From assembly GCA_016937855.1 (NCBI GenBank), contig JAFGVU010000204.1, positions 1 through 64,000 of the forward strand: a DNA stretch of 64,000 bases, in the 5' to 3' direction. The notes under the pieces were generated by a model. It made no database searches, was not told where the DNA came from, and was given only the letters and a program-made list of their open reading frames with translations. Source of the DNA: Bacteroidales bacterium. GTDB lineage: Bacteria; Bacteroidota; Bacteroidia; Bacteroidales; ML635J-15. The position numbers were made by a program, and so were the translations under genes. This document shows positions 28,401-36,753 of the stretch, one piece after another (position 1 is the first letter of the stretch; each line of letters opens with the position of its first letter).

Positions 28401-29176
28401 TCGAAGCATTGATAAGATTTGGTAATAATGTACAGTCCTCAAGTAATGGTGGCATGACTCTATTTGGCGAAATGGAGTCGATGGCAGTTTCAAATCCTCA
28501 AATACCAACACTCGACGACTTTGATATGCTCAAATTTTTGGATGCCGAAAAAGAACACATAGGAATGTATGTCTCAGGTCATCCACTAGAGCCTTTTAAA
28601 TACGTAATTAATGCAATAAACACAAAAGAGCTGCGTGAACTCGATGACGAATCAAATCAAATTATTGACAGAGAGTTTAAAATTGTTGGTTTTATTACCG
28701 AGGTTACCGAAAGAATGACAAAAAACGGAAAACCATACGGTCGCATATCTATTATCGATTACACCGGCTCGTTTACTTTTACACTTTTTGGCAAAGATTA
28801 TCTTGAAAATAAAAATTTGCTTGTTAAAGGATATTCTGTACTAATTGTTGCACGATACCAAGAAGGGTTTAGCGACAAAACTCAGCGCTTTTTTAGCGTA
28901 ACCAAAGTTATGATGCTATCAGAAATAAAAGAAAATTATTTCTCTAAACTAACTATTACTTTACCAATCGAAAACGTTACCGACGAACTGATTGGAGACA
29001 TTACAAAACTATTAAAAAAGAATAAAGGAAATATAAATATCAATTTTCAATTATACAGCGAAAACAACAAAACGGCTATTAATCTGTTTTCAAGAACAGA
29101 AAGAGTTAGTCTTTCGGACGAGATTATTGACTTTTTAGAAAACAATCCTTTTAATCTTAAGGTAAGTTTAAATTAA
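25418..29176 (+). CDS. dnaE: DNA polymerase III alpha subunit
   Basis: A 1252-residue replicative polymerase. The N-terminal PHP domain (residues 1 to about 280) has HLHVHSQYSILDGA, ALTDHGTMLGIKEF and the ATNDVHF segment. The polymerase domain has GKGRGSAAGSAVAYCT and the catalytic acidic motif MPDVDIDFDDDGR (about residues 441-453), followed by the finger region and the KSHSVCYAYVAYQTAYLKAH block. A helix-hairpin-helix region and an OB fold (IVGFITEVTERMTKNGKPYG) lie near the C terminus. Length and domain order match DnaE1. trxA follows 37 bases later. Confidence 0.97.
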   Translation: MPEFTHLHVHSQYSILDGAASISALIDKTKASGMSALALTDHGTMLGIKEFHQACVKAGLKPILGCEVYVARRSIYEKSQPTDKSGYHLILLAKNYKGYENLMKMISKANLEGFYSKPRIDKNMLKEYNEGLIVSSACLGGEVAKHIANGNIEEAENTISWYKQVFGDDYYLEIMYHPTSNQVLKEDVSNVQLLVNQKILELGAKHNVKVIATNDVHFANEEDAEAHDLLICLTTNADLNDANRLRYTQSEWLKTPTEMEQLFGEHPETLANTMEIANKVETFEIEREPIMPEFPIPEDFGTIEIWREKFDENSLILEFGEERFNHHGGYDAVLRIKFEADYLAHLVEIGAKERYGENYSDEIRERLEFELETIKTMGFPGYFLIVQDFIAAARKMGVLVGKGRGSAAGSAVAYCTKITDVDPIAFDLLFERFLNPDRISMPDVDIDFDDDGRALVVDYVTKKYGKDKVAHICTIGTMKAKGALRDVARILRVPLNQINELSKKIPNNGSLSNAYKIINEQKQKFGSIEKVILDIDKQYKKAISEENDNLAFILETRKIIAEEMIRCEQTNDQGMLKTLDIACTLEGSVRQTGVHACGMLIGRDSLDQNIPLMRTKEEGGLAATQYEGKFVESIGLLKMDFLGLRTLSIIKECLANIKLSKGIDLDIESVPLDDEKTLNVFKTGGTTSIFQFESEGMRSHLKNLKPTHFNDLVAMNALYRPGPMEYIPDYIRRKNGKEETSYDHPIMKKYLGDTYGITVFQEQVMLQSRALGGFTRGESDSLRKAMGKKNIKDMEKLHVKFVEGCMANPEFIKGCEQVNKSPHELIEKIWKDWSAFAKYAFNKSHSVCYAYVAYQTAYLKAHYPAEFMAANLTRNISDMDKISIQMAECRRMKIKVLSPDVNESFKSFTVNKDGNIRFGMAGIKNVGSNAVENIIAEREKNGLYKDIFDFVSRVNLNAVNKKNIEALAFAGALDCFKELQRPQYFLPTQDSDSFVEALIRFGNNVQSSSNGGMTLFGEMESMAVSNPQIPTLDDFDMLKFLDAEKEHIGMYVSGHPLEPFKYVINAINTKELRELDDESNQIIDREFKIVGFITEVTERMTKNGKPYGRISIIDYTGSFTFTLFGKDYLENKNLLVKGYSVLIVARYQEGFSDKTQRFFSVTKVMMLSEIKENYFSKLTITLPIENVTDELIGDITKLLKKNKGNININFQLYSENNKTAINLFSRTERVSLSDEIIDFLENNPFNLKVSLN

Positions 29177-29213
29177 ATAATTATTTTAGTAAAAATTTTA
29201 AACAGTTAAAATC

Positions 29214-29531
29214 ATGGCAGTAGAAATTAATGAACAGAACTTTGAGGAATTAGTATTAAATTCAGGAAAACCTGTAGTATTAGACTTTTGGGCAGTATGG
29301 TGCGGACCATGCAGAATGATTGCTCCATTTATCGAGGAAATGCACAACGAATATGGTGACAAAGCAATTATTGGAAAAGTTGATGTTGATAGCAACAACG
29401 AAATCGCAATGAAGTACGGCATTAGAAACATCCCGACAGTATTATTCCTAAAAAACGGCGAGGTTGCCGATAAAGTTGTTGGAGCTGTTCCTAAAACTAC
29501 ACTAACAGCCAAATTAGACAGCTTACTTTAA
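29214..29531 (+). CDS. trxA: thioredoxin
   Basis: A 105-residue cytosolic thioredoxin that reduces protein disulfides using thioredoxin reductase. The active site is VLDFWAVWCGPCRMIAPF (Cys-Gly-Pro-Cys, Cys33 and Cys36), with the cis-proline segment RNIPTVLFLKNGE. There is no signal peptide. It follows dnaE by 37 bases and ends before an intrinsic terminator. Confidence 0.97.
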   Translation: MAVEINEQNFEELVLNSGKPVVLDFWAVWCGPCRMIAPFIEEMHNEYGDKAIIGKVDVDSNNEIAMKYGIRNIPTVLFLKNGEVADKVVGAVPKTTLTAKLDSLL

Positions 29532-29555
29532 AACCATTTAATCAGAAATATACAG

Positions 29556-29593
29556 GTTCACACTAAGCATTTTGCAAAGTGTGAACTTGATTT
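29556..29593 (+). terminator. intrinsic terminator after trxA
   Basis: Perfect 9-bp stem GTTCACACT / AGTGTGAAC (29556-29564, 29578-29586) with an inner GCA-TTT-TGC stem, followed by TTGATTT. The T tract is weak. Confidence 0.6.
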
Positions 29594-29608
29594 ATACATT
29601 ATCAACAG

Positions 29609-30034
29609 ATGACAATTACCGAAATTCAAGACGAAATTGTTCAGGAGTTCTCAATCTTTGAGGATTGGATGGATAAATATGCTTATATCATTGAATTGGG
29701 AAACGAACTTCCTGAATTAAGCGAGGAGGCCAGAACCGATCAAAATTTAATTGATGGATGTCAATCGAAAGTTTGGTTTAATGCTAATTTGGTTGAGGGA
29801 AAAATACAACTTGAAGCTGATAGTGATGCTATAATTACTAAAGGGATTGCTTCGCTCTTAATAAGAGTATTATCAAATCAAACTCCAGACGACATTTTAA
29901 ATACCGAACTCTACTTTATCGATAAAATTGGGTTAAATGCCCATTTGTCTCCAACACGCAGTAATGGACTTATGTCGATGATAAAGCAACTAAAACTCTA
30001 TGCTATGGCCTACAAAAGCTTAAGTGGAAAATAA
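29609..30034 (+). CDS. sufE: SufE-family cysteine desulfurase sulfur acceptor
   Basis: A 141-residue SufE protein, which accepts sulfur from the SufS cysteine desulfurase for Fe-S cluster assembly. The key Cys is in LIDGCQSKVWF (about residue 51), and the family motifs DWMDKYAYIIELG and GLNAHLSPTRSNGLMSM are intact. The other suf genes are not in the window; only a DUF59 factor follows (57-base gap), consistent with a small Fe-S group. Confidence 0.95.
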   Translation: MTITEIQDEIVQEFSIFEDWMDKYAYIIELGNELPELSEEARTDQNLIDGCQSKVWFNANLVEGKIQLEADSDAIITKGIASLLIRVLSNQTPDDILNTELYFIDKIGLNAHLSPTRSNGLMSMIKQLKLYAMAYKSLSGK

Positions 30035-30090
30035 ATATTCTATAAAAATAGTTTTTGATTTGCTTAGAACTTACGTAAATTTCAAATCTA

Positions 30091-30405
30091 ATGGATAAAA
30101 TAACCGAAATAGAACAAAATATTGTAGCTGCACTAAAAACAGTTTATGATCCCGAATTACCGGTAAACGTATATGACCTGGGGCTAATATATAAAATTGA
30201 CGTGAGCGAGAAATTCGATGTTGATATTGACATGACCCTTACTGCTCCAAACTGTCCAATGGTTGATCAACTAATTGAAGACATACGAAAAGCAGTACAG
30301 TCGGTTGAAAACACCAGAGGTGTAAGCATTAACATTGTTTTCGACCCGCCTTGGTCAAAAGATATGTTAAGCGATGAAGCAAAACTCGATTTGGGACTAA
30401 TTTAA
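30091..30405 (+). CDS. DUF59/MIP18-family Fe-S cluster assembly factor (SufT-like)
   Basis: A 104-residue protein of the DUF59 (MIP18, SufT, PaaD) family, with the conserved VYDPELPVNVYDLGLIYKID segment at the N terminus and the TAPNCPM motif whose Cys is the key residue. Family members help to mature Fe-S proteins. Placement directly after sufE supports a role in the SUF pathway. The longer SufT type with an extra N-terminal domain is not what is seen here. Confidence 0.9.
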   Translation: MDKITEIEQNIVAALKTVYDPELPVNVYDLGLIYKIDVSEKFDVDIDMTLTAPNCPMVDQLIEDIRKAVQSVENTRGVSINIVFDPPWSKDMLSDEAKLDLGLI

Positions 30406-30408
30406 ATC

Positions 30409-30420
30409 GTGAATATTCAC
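30409..30420. repeat. perfect 12-bp palindrome
   Basis: GTGAATATTCAC, directly after the DUF59 gene stop. No T tract follows, so it is not a standard terminator. Confidence 0.3.
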
Positions 30421-30511
30421 TAAACCTGTGTTCTATTAACTCAAAGTACTCTCTGCCAATCAAAACATATTACACCATCAAATCTATTGAAAGAAGAAAT
30501 TATACCAATGT

Positions 30512-30555
30512 GAAATAATATATAGTCCGATTGCATAAGGACGTAATATTATTTC
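30512..30555. repeat. intergenic stem-loop between convergent genes
   Basis: GAAATAATAT...GTCC (30512-30528) pairs with GGAC...ATATTATTTC (30539-30555): 14 of 17 positions pair around a 10-base loop. It has no T tract, so termination in either direction is uncertain. Confidence 0.45.
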
Positions 30556-30646
30556 TACAGTGGTAAATGCCGATTAAAATTATTTTTAGTATAAACAAGC
30601 GCAGCGTCGTTTAGACTATTAAATAATTCATTTCGGTATTATTCTT

Positions 30647-32248
30647 TTATTCCTTCACAAACCTACCTGTAAAAATTTTACCTCCTCCCCAAAGCTGTAT
30701 CATATAGTAACCGGAAGGTAAGTCACAAATATCAATTTTCAAATTACAAGTTCCAATAGCCAAATCACAAGCTTTGGATTTATCATTTAATATTTGTTTT
30801 CCGTCAACATTATAAATACTGTATTCAAACTCAGTATCTTTGCTTCCTACGTAATCAAAGTTCACGGTAATTTTATCTTTGGCAGGATTAGGATATATTG
30901 ATGCTTCCTGCATATATACATAATGCTCGGAATATGAATCCATACAATGATCGTTGCAACCTTCTGCTTCGAAACAACCGCAAGAATCTACTTTAAAAAC
31001 AACAGATGCAATCATGCCGCCAGGAAACATTGTACTGCTAGTACTGCGGAAAGCCCCAGTTAGCATAAAACCCCCATCATCAGTTCTTGTTAAACCTATA
31101 AGTTCGGTATTACTGCTCTCAGCATCATCATCAGGGTAACATTTATATGTCCTAAACCATGCTCCTACGCCGTTGGCATGTATTTTAGCTAAGGCACTTC
31201 TTATCCCCCAGAGGTTTTTTAATAAAAGATACATATCCCCATTTCCTGCCTGATGAGAATCATTTATCACCCACCAATTAAGATCCGGGTTGTCGAATTC
31301 AACCATAAGACTTCTCTCACCTGTCAAAGTACAGGAATCATTATAATCGGTTAGCTTTGCAATACGAACAGAACTCTCCGGATTTGACTGCATAGTGTTT
31401 CCAGTACTTATCTCAGGGTCAGTCCATACAACCCAGTAATTACCATCAGGAGAATTGAACACTCTTGGACGATAAGTAACTGCCTCAAAATCATAATAAA
31501 GAGGAACATCTGTGCGGCCTCTTATCACATGCCGCCACTGCTCGTTACCTTCTGAATCCACTTTCAAAATACAAGCGTAAATTCTTTTTGGTAAAGCATA
31601 AGTTATGTCTTGTTCACAGGAAATTATATAGCCGCCATCAGTGGTTGGAAATATTTGATATGGGGTCATTACACAGTTGTTAGGACGCACATAATCTTTA
31701 TATGTCAAATATCTGGTGTTTTTATCAAACACGCCAAAATAAGTCCGCACATTTGCATCCAGAGTATATTGCACGTCACCACAAATCAATATCTTGTCCC
31801 CTCTATCAATCAGACAGATTAACCTTGCTGACTTATCACCAAAATACACTTTTAAGTTTTCTAAAGAATCTAAATTAAAACTATCCTTATTGAAATACAT
31901 AATTAACGGACACAAATCATATCCTTTATCATAAACTTTATAATTGCCCCCAATTGTTATGACGCCTTCAGATATAAAATAACTCTTCGAGCTGTGCACA
32001 TCAATCGCATCAATAGTATCAATAATAAGCCTTGTATATGATGATTGATTCCCTATAATATCTGTGCTAACAAAATGCACTGTATTTTCATATGTGTTGA
32101 GTGTATCCAATCCCATTATCAAATAACCATCCTCAAATTGCATTGCGTTATTAGCTCTCCAACCGGGATACAAGTTAACAAACCTCTCTTGTGCACTGAT
32201 GAGACTCGAAATAGATAAAAACAGAAATAATATATATTGTCCTTTCAT
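30647..32248 (-). CDS. secreted protein with T9SS type A sorting domain
   Basis: About 533 residues from ATG 32248 (an ATG two codons upstream at 32254 is equally possible). A signal peptide (MKGQYILFLFLSISSLISAQ) is followed by a repeat-rich region of about 400 residues with beta-propeller-like units of the form T-x-D-G-G-[FY]-[IM]-[IL] (for example TTDGGYIISC and RTDDGGFMLTG). A Cys cluster CGCFEAEGCNDHCMD precedes the T9SS sorting domain that starts at ASIYPNPAKDKITVNF and ends RFVKE. This is a predicted surface or released T9SS cargo. It lies 60 bases after the giant protein gene on the same strand, behind a terminator-like hairpin. Confidence 0.85.
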   Translation of the reverse strand: MKGQYILFLFLSISSLISAQERFVNLYPGWRANNAMQFEDGYLIMGLDTLNTYENTVHFVSTDIIGNQSSYTRLIIDTIDAIDVHSSKSYFISEGVITIGGNYKVYDKGYDLCPLIMYFNKDSFNLDSLENLKVYFGDKSARLICLIDRGDKILICGDVQYTLDANVRTYFGVFDKNTRYLTYKDYVRPNNCVMTPYQIFPTTDGGYIISCEQDITYALPKRIYACILKVDSEGNEQWRHVIRGRTDVPLYYDFEAVTYRPRVFNSPDGNYWVVWTDPEISTGNTMQSNPESSVRIAKLTDYNDSCTLTGERSLMVEFDNPDLNWWVINDSHQAGNGDMYLLLKNLWGIRSALAKIHANGVGAWFRTYKCYPDDDAESSNTELIGLTRTDDGGFMLTGAFRSTSSTMFPGGMIASVVFKVDSCGCFEAEGCNDHCMDSYSEHYVYMQEASIYPNPAKDKITVNFDYVGSKDTEFEYSIYNVDGKQILNDKSKACDLAIGTCNLKIDICDLPSGYYMIQLWGGGKIFTGRFVKE

Positions 32249-32263
32249 TTCCATTATAAACGT

Positions 32264-32299
32264 AAAAAATTGCAGTGCAATATAATCACACTGCAATTT
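32264..32299 (-). terminator. intrinsic terminator between two T9SS cargo genes
   Basis: Perfect 11-bp stem AAATTGCAGTG / CACTGCAATTT (32267-32277 and 32289-32299), followed on the minus strand by a T6 tract (32269-32264). It ends the giant gene and leaves only about 10-16 bases to the next ATG, so the downstream gene is either reached by read-through or has a promoter not recognised here. Confidence 0.7.
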
Positions 32300-32308
32300 A
32301 AGAAATTA

Positions 32309-35300
32309 TTAATTATCAATTATTAGTTTTTCGTTAAATTCCAACTTACTACCATTATATAGGCTGCAATTGTAAGTTCCTTTTGACAATCCGGCTATTT
32401 TAATAATAACAATATCCTGAAGGTTAAATAATTGCTTTTGCAAAACAATTTGCCCTGTAATATCTGTGATTACGAACTGTATGGCTCCCTTGTGCTCAAT
32501 TAGTTTATACTCAACATTAATATGTTCCTTTGCAGGATTTGGATAAACAGAAAACTTAGGATTTGCGTTATTTAAGTTTTTGTGTTCTGTATTCCTAGGC
32601 AAAATAACCTCCTCAGGCTTATAAACAAGTTCTTTATAATCGCTGGCATCGTTCATCAGCAATATAACACGCGCCTTTGCTCCTACTCGGCCGCCCTTAT
32701 CTTCAAATACCTTTAATTGCTCAATATAAAAATCATTCAAATTATATAAATCGCCCTTAGTTAGCTTGAGCAGATTCTGATAAAAATTAGTAAAACTGAT
32801 TAAATCTCCGATCTCTATTTTTTCCAAATCAGTCAATTCACAAACAGCATACATACTATTAAGGACTTCTTTACCCTCTAAATATCTTGATTTATTAAAG
32901 TAATACTCTGCAAGTTCAAAATAATATGGTGCTTCGCTGCGCATTTTCAATAGTGCTACTATGCTATCTTCAGCATAAGCTAAAGAATCTTCAAGCTCAT
33001 AATAATACGCTACTAAGTTCATCAAACTTTTATCATATATTACACGTTGTTCTGCCCTTTGTATTTCCAGATTTTCTTTCATCGAGATAAATGTCTCTCC
33101 AGCTTCAATCTGATCAATCATATAATCGGGCAACTGATTATCACGATCTTTTAGTAACTTCTTAATATCGCTATTCTTTGCAGACTGTGGGTTGGCGACT
33201 AAAATATCACGTATCATAGGAACTGTTAATCCTGTTTCTTTTTTTGAAACATTCTTAAGTACAGTATCGCTTAGATAAGGAGAATTGTACATTAAATCAT
33301 AATATGTTACCCAAGCCGAATTGTCGTCAAGATGAATAATATCAGAAATTACCTGGCCTGTATTACCACCGTCAACAATATCATCGAGCATAGAAGTTAT
33401 AGAGCTTTCAAGTATAGAACTGCTCTCCAGTTCCAAATAAATTTCGTCAACTAAAATGTGATCTGGCAGATTCGTTGAATAATCAGGACAAGAATTTCCA
33501 ATAAAAGAGTTTATTAATGGAGTAACCAAAATGTCACCCTCAACAGATGAGGGTATTTCCAGAAAGTTATAATCAGGGTCATCCAGATTTCTTACAAAAT
33601 AATCTATATGCGACAATTCATTCTTATAGTTACACAAAACGGCGCCTGATGAAAACAAGTTTCCGGCAGGTTTTGTAAGAGAGCCTTGATATTTTGCAAT
33701 TCCTCCGAAAGGCATTTCTGAATTTACGAATACATCGGTTTTAGTATTGTAAAACTTATTGCATAAAATCTGTAAGCCCTTGGAATCATCCCCACTCAAT
33801 GCTTTATTCACCCCTATAGCCTGCACAGAATTCTCCAAATTATAAAACCGATTTCTATAAAACTCATTACTTAAACCCCCATTAGAATTTGCAATTAATC
33901 CATATTTATCGTCAGGTATTCCGTTTTCGCTTTTAAAAATATTACCCTCAATTTGATACTTATTAGTTGTATTGTCAAGATAAACGCCATAAGGTCTTAA
34001 CTCTTCCGGTATTGGGTCTTCTCCCGGATTAACATCTTTACCTTGTGGATAACCTAAAATATTAAAAGTGCTATTAATAATTGTTACCGGTTCGTAACTT
34101 GAATATCCATCAAGATAAACACCTCTAACAGTTGTAAAGTCGCAATTTCTGATATTTATTTCACCTCCCCAACCTGTAGTCGATTTGATTCCATAATATA
34201 AATTTGTAAATGTCGATTTTCTTGCTCCCATAAATGGATCTGGTAATACTTCAAGCTTTTTTAAATTGATTGTTTCAATACCAACTTTCTCCGGCACGGA
34301 ACTAACAAAATTTCTGTAATCTGCAAAATCACAATTCACAAATTTTGCATGGTCTGAATAATTAATTTCAATAAATTCATCACAAGTATTGTTTATGCCA
34401 AACTCCTCTGGAGCGTCTTCAGTTATAATAAATTCACAATCTTTAAAATAAAGTACATTCCCTGTATTTCTATTAATAAGAATATCCTGATAATTATTAA
34501 TAAATTTTGTCCCATCTAAGTTCAATAAAATATTTGCATCCTGATATTGATTATTGAGATAATTATAAATTCCATAATGAGCTTTAGCAATCGTAGTATT
34601 TCCTGTAGATGTTAATTCTGGTCTATTCTCTGTATAATCTCCGTTTAAAACAATCCCAAACCAAGCCTGATGTATTGCAGTCAGCAAGGCTCCTTCTTCC
34701 AAAATTAGTTTGCCTCCCGGATTCACAATTAGTTGTGAATTATCATCGAAACTAATCTTAGAGCTTATTCTAAGAATGCCCCCGTCATTTACAGTAACAT
34801 GCCCATAAATCATATCTGGTTTATCCATTACCAAAACATCTCCAGAATTAACTGTAATATTATTTATAATTGGATAAGATTCTTTTTCAGGAAAAGCTAT
34901 CTTATTAATGTGATATTCAATTTGAATAGCTGATGCGACTGGTTCTCTTTTTACAACATCATACCCATATTTGCTGACCGAAACCGTTGCAGTACGAAAT
35001 TCACTCTGTGATTTAACAGAAAACATACCCTCAGAATCTGTAAAAGTGAAATAATCTTCACTAGTGCCATTTATATGAACTTTTACTATGGCATCAGGTA
35101 CTGGTTGCATATTTGGCTGCTCTCCTTCTAACACAATCCCTTTCCATGTTTGATTAAGTAGTGGCGAAAAATCCTCTGCCTTATAAATATCTGCATATAA
35201 TGCTTGGTCAAAAGTACATTCCTGGTCACTGACTGTAAAAGTATTAAAGACACTATTCTCTGGTGGATTTACTAAATCCTTATATGCATAATTGCAAGTA

Positions 35301-36605
35301 ACAACTTGAGCTGGATTTGTATTTATTTCCACTTGAAGAGGAGGTAATTCGTTATTATGCTTTAACACTCCAACATTTTGCCAATTGTATTCATTAGCAA
35401 ACTGCCAATACGCGTAACCAAGTGAGTTACACTTTGAGGCTTGATTCATAATATTTATTACAGATGTTGTCAACTGTGCTTCAGAAACAGGAGTAGCATC
35501 ACCTTCAATTAACTCAGGAGTATTTTCCTGAATTTCTGTTTGCATACCATTTTCACCTATCATCCACGGGCAATCAATTGTTTTACCAAAATAATAAACA
35601 TACCTATTAACATAAGTCCCAAGCGGATACTCTTCATATAAATAAGCATTGTGATCATAGTTATGGAAATTTAAAAAATCACAATAATAAAACGGCTTTG
35701 TACCAAGCCTAAAAAAAGTGTTTTCACCAAACAATCCTGTAGTAGTATAATGATTGTTATCAATGGTTTTGATCGTATCAACAATATCTTTTACAGTTGG
35801 TGCTAAGCTTAATTGGTTTACATAATTCCCATCAGGGAATTCAGAGTTATCAAATGATTGGATCTCATGAAATAAATCATATGCAAATAATGCGGGATGA
35901 TTTTTAAAATAATCTCCTAATGCCCCCATCAGATCCTTATATTGGCTTACAATATTATGATCGCTGTATTGCAATAGACTACGATACTTTTTACTTCCAT
36001 CAACATATCTGGCATCGCCACCCATAACCCAAATTACTTTAATATCATAAATATCTGCAATATCAAGTACTATTTGCATCGCTGTTTTTAAATAGGCAAT
36101 ACCATCCTCGTTCATGTCTTGATAAACAGCGTAGCTCATGAAACCTGTATCTCCCTCAAAAGGTATTGGATCAGGATTAGTGGTGGTGGTTGATCTATGC
36201 CAAAATGCTAAAGCCAATTGATCAGAATAATATTTTGGTCGCACTCCGGCATTCATTATTCTAACTGAATTAAAGCCCATTTCTTTCATCAATTTTAAGT
36301 GAGCGTGCAATTGAATTGATAATTCACCTTGCGTGTGTGGGTAATTATTATCAGCCCATACATAATAATTTGCATGGGGACCTACCAAAAATCCATTGTC
36401 CTCATCAACATATATCGTTAACAAATAATTACATGTTTTCAAAAAGAATTCCTGCCCCTGATAATAGGTCTTCCCATCACGCATATAAACAAACGGATTG
36501 TGATGGATGTTTACATCTTCCTGCGAATACACAGTTTTACCCCCCCCCTACAAAGCTAATGCCAATAACGGCAAGCATTGTAGAAAAAATAAAAATCTTT
36601 TTCAT
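32309..36605 (-). CDS. giant secreted glycosidase-like / beta-helix / T9SS protein, frameshifted at a G9 tract
   Basis: As sequenced there are two frames. ATG 36605 starts a signal peptide (MKKIFIFSTMLAVIGISFV) that hits TAA after the G9 run at 36548-36540. The long frame runs 1407 codons from a GTG at 36532. With 8 or 11 G the two join and the signal ends KTVYSQ. A full promoter (36642-36673) precedes ATG 36605, so the GTG is not a credible native start. Domains in long-frame numbering: a GH-A-type (GH5-like) barrel, about 1-400, with acid/base candidate YDLFHEIQ (Glu near 221, His where Asn is usual) and nucleophile candidate MIGENG (near 326); a carboxypeptidase-regulatory-like domain near 470; a right-handed beta-helix, about 560-960; a helical region; and a T9SS sorting domain (FSVYPNPAKEHINVEY to the end). 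Confidence 0.8.
36540..36548 (-). repeat. G9 homopolymer tract in signal-peptide codons
   Basis: Nine consecutive G on the coding strand within the first 30 codons of the giant T9SS gene, in an otherwise AT-rich genome. The current length breaks the frame; lengths of 3n+2 restore it. Candidate slipped-strand phase-variation site, or a sequencing error. Confidence 0.75.
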
Positions 36606-36641
36606 AAATAATTCTTTAGAGTTAATAACAATTTATGACGT

Positions 36642-36673
36642 CAAAAATAATACAACCTACCTTATTTAACAAA
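36642..36673 (-). promoter_or_regulatory. promoter of the giant T9SS gene
   Basis: Minus strand TTTG (36673-36670), 20 bases, then TATTTTTG (36649-36642). The predicted leader to ATG 36605 is about 32 bases. Confidence 0.6.
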
Positions 36674-36693
36674 TATTTGTCGAATTATTTTAT

Positions 36694-36736
36694 AAAAAAC
36701 CAATGCCCCCTACTTTAATTTAAGCAGGAGGCATTG
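36694..36736 (-). terminator. intrinsic terminator of tig
   Basis: Long stem CAATGCC.CCT.CTT / AAG.AGG.GGCATTG (with G-T pairs) followed on the minus strand by a T6 tract (36699-36694). A 29-base core, 36706-36734, is identical to the terminator at 38354-38395. Confidence 0.85.
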
Positions 36737-36753
36737 CAATGTGTTTTATTTAG

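Noticed and set aside
36530-36532. GTG as the native start of the 1407-residue protein
   Set aside because: It would give a T9SS cargo with no signal peptide, while a signal peptide, ATG and promoter lie just upstream in the other frame.
36316-36669. A 117-codon plus-strand ORF opposite the 5' end of the giant T9SS gene
   Set aside because: It lies antisense to the signal peptide, promoter and barrel codons and has no protein-like features of its own.
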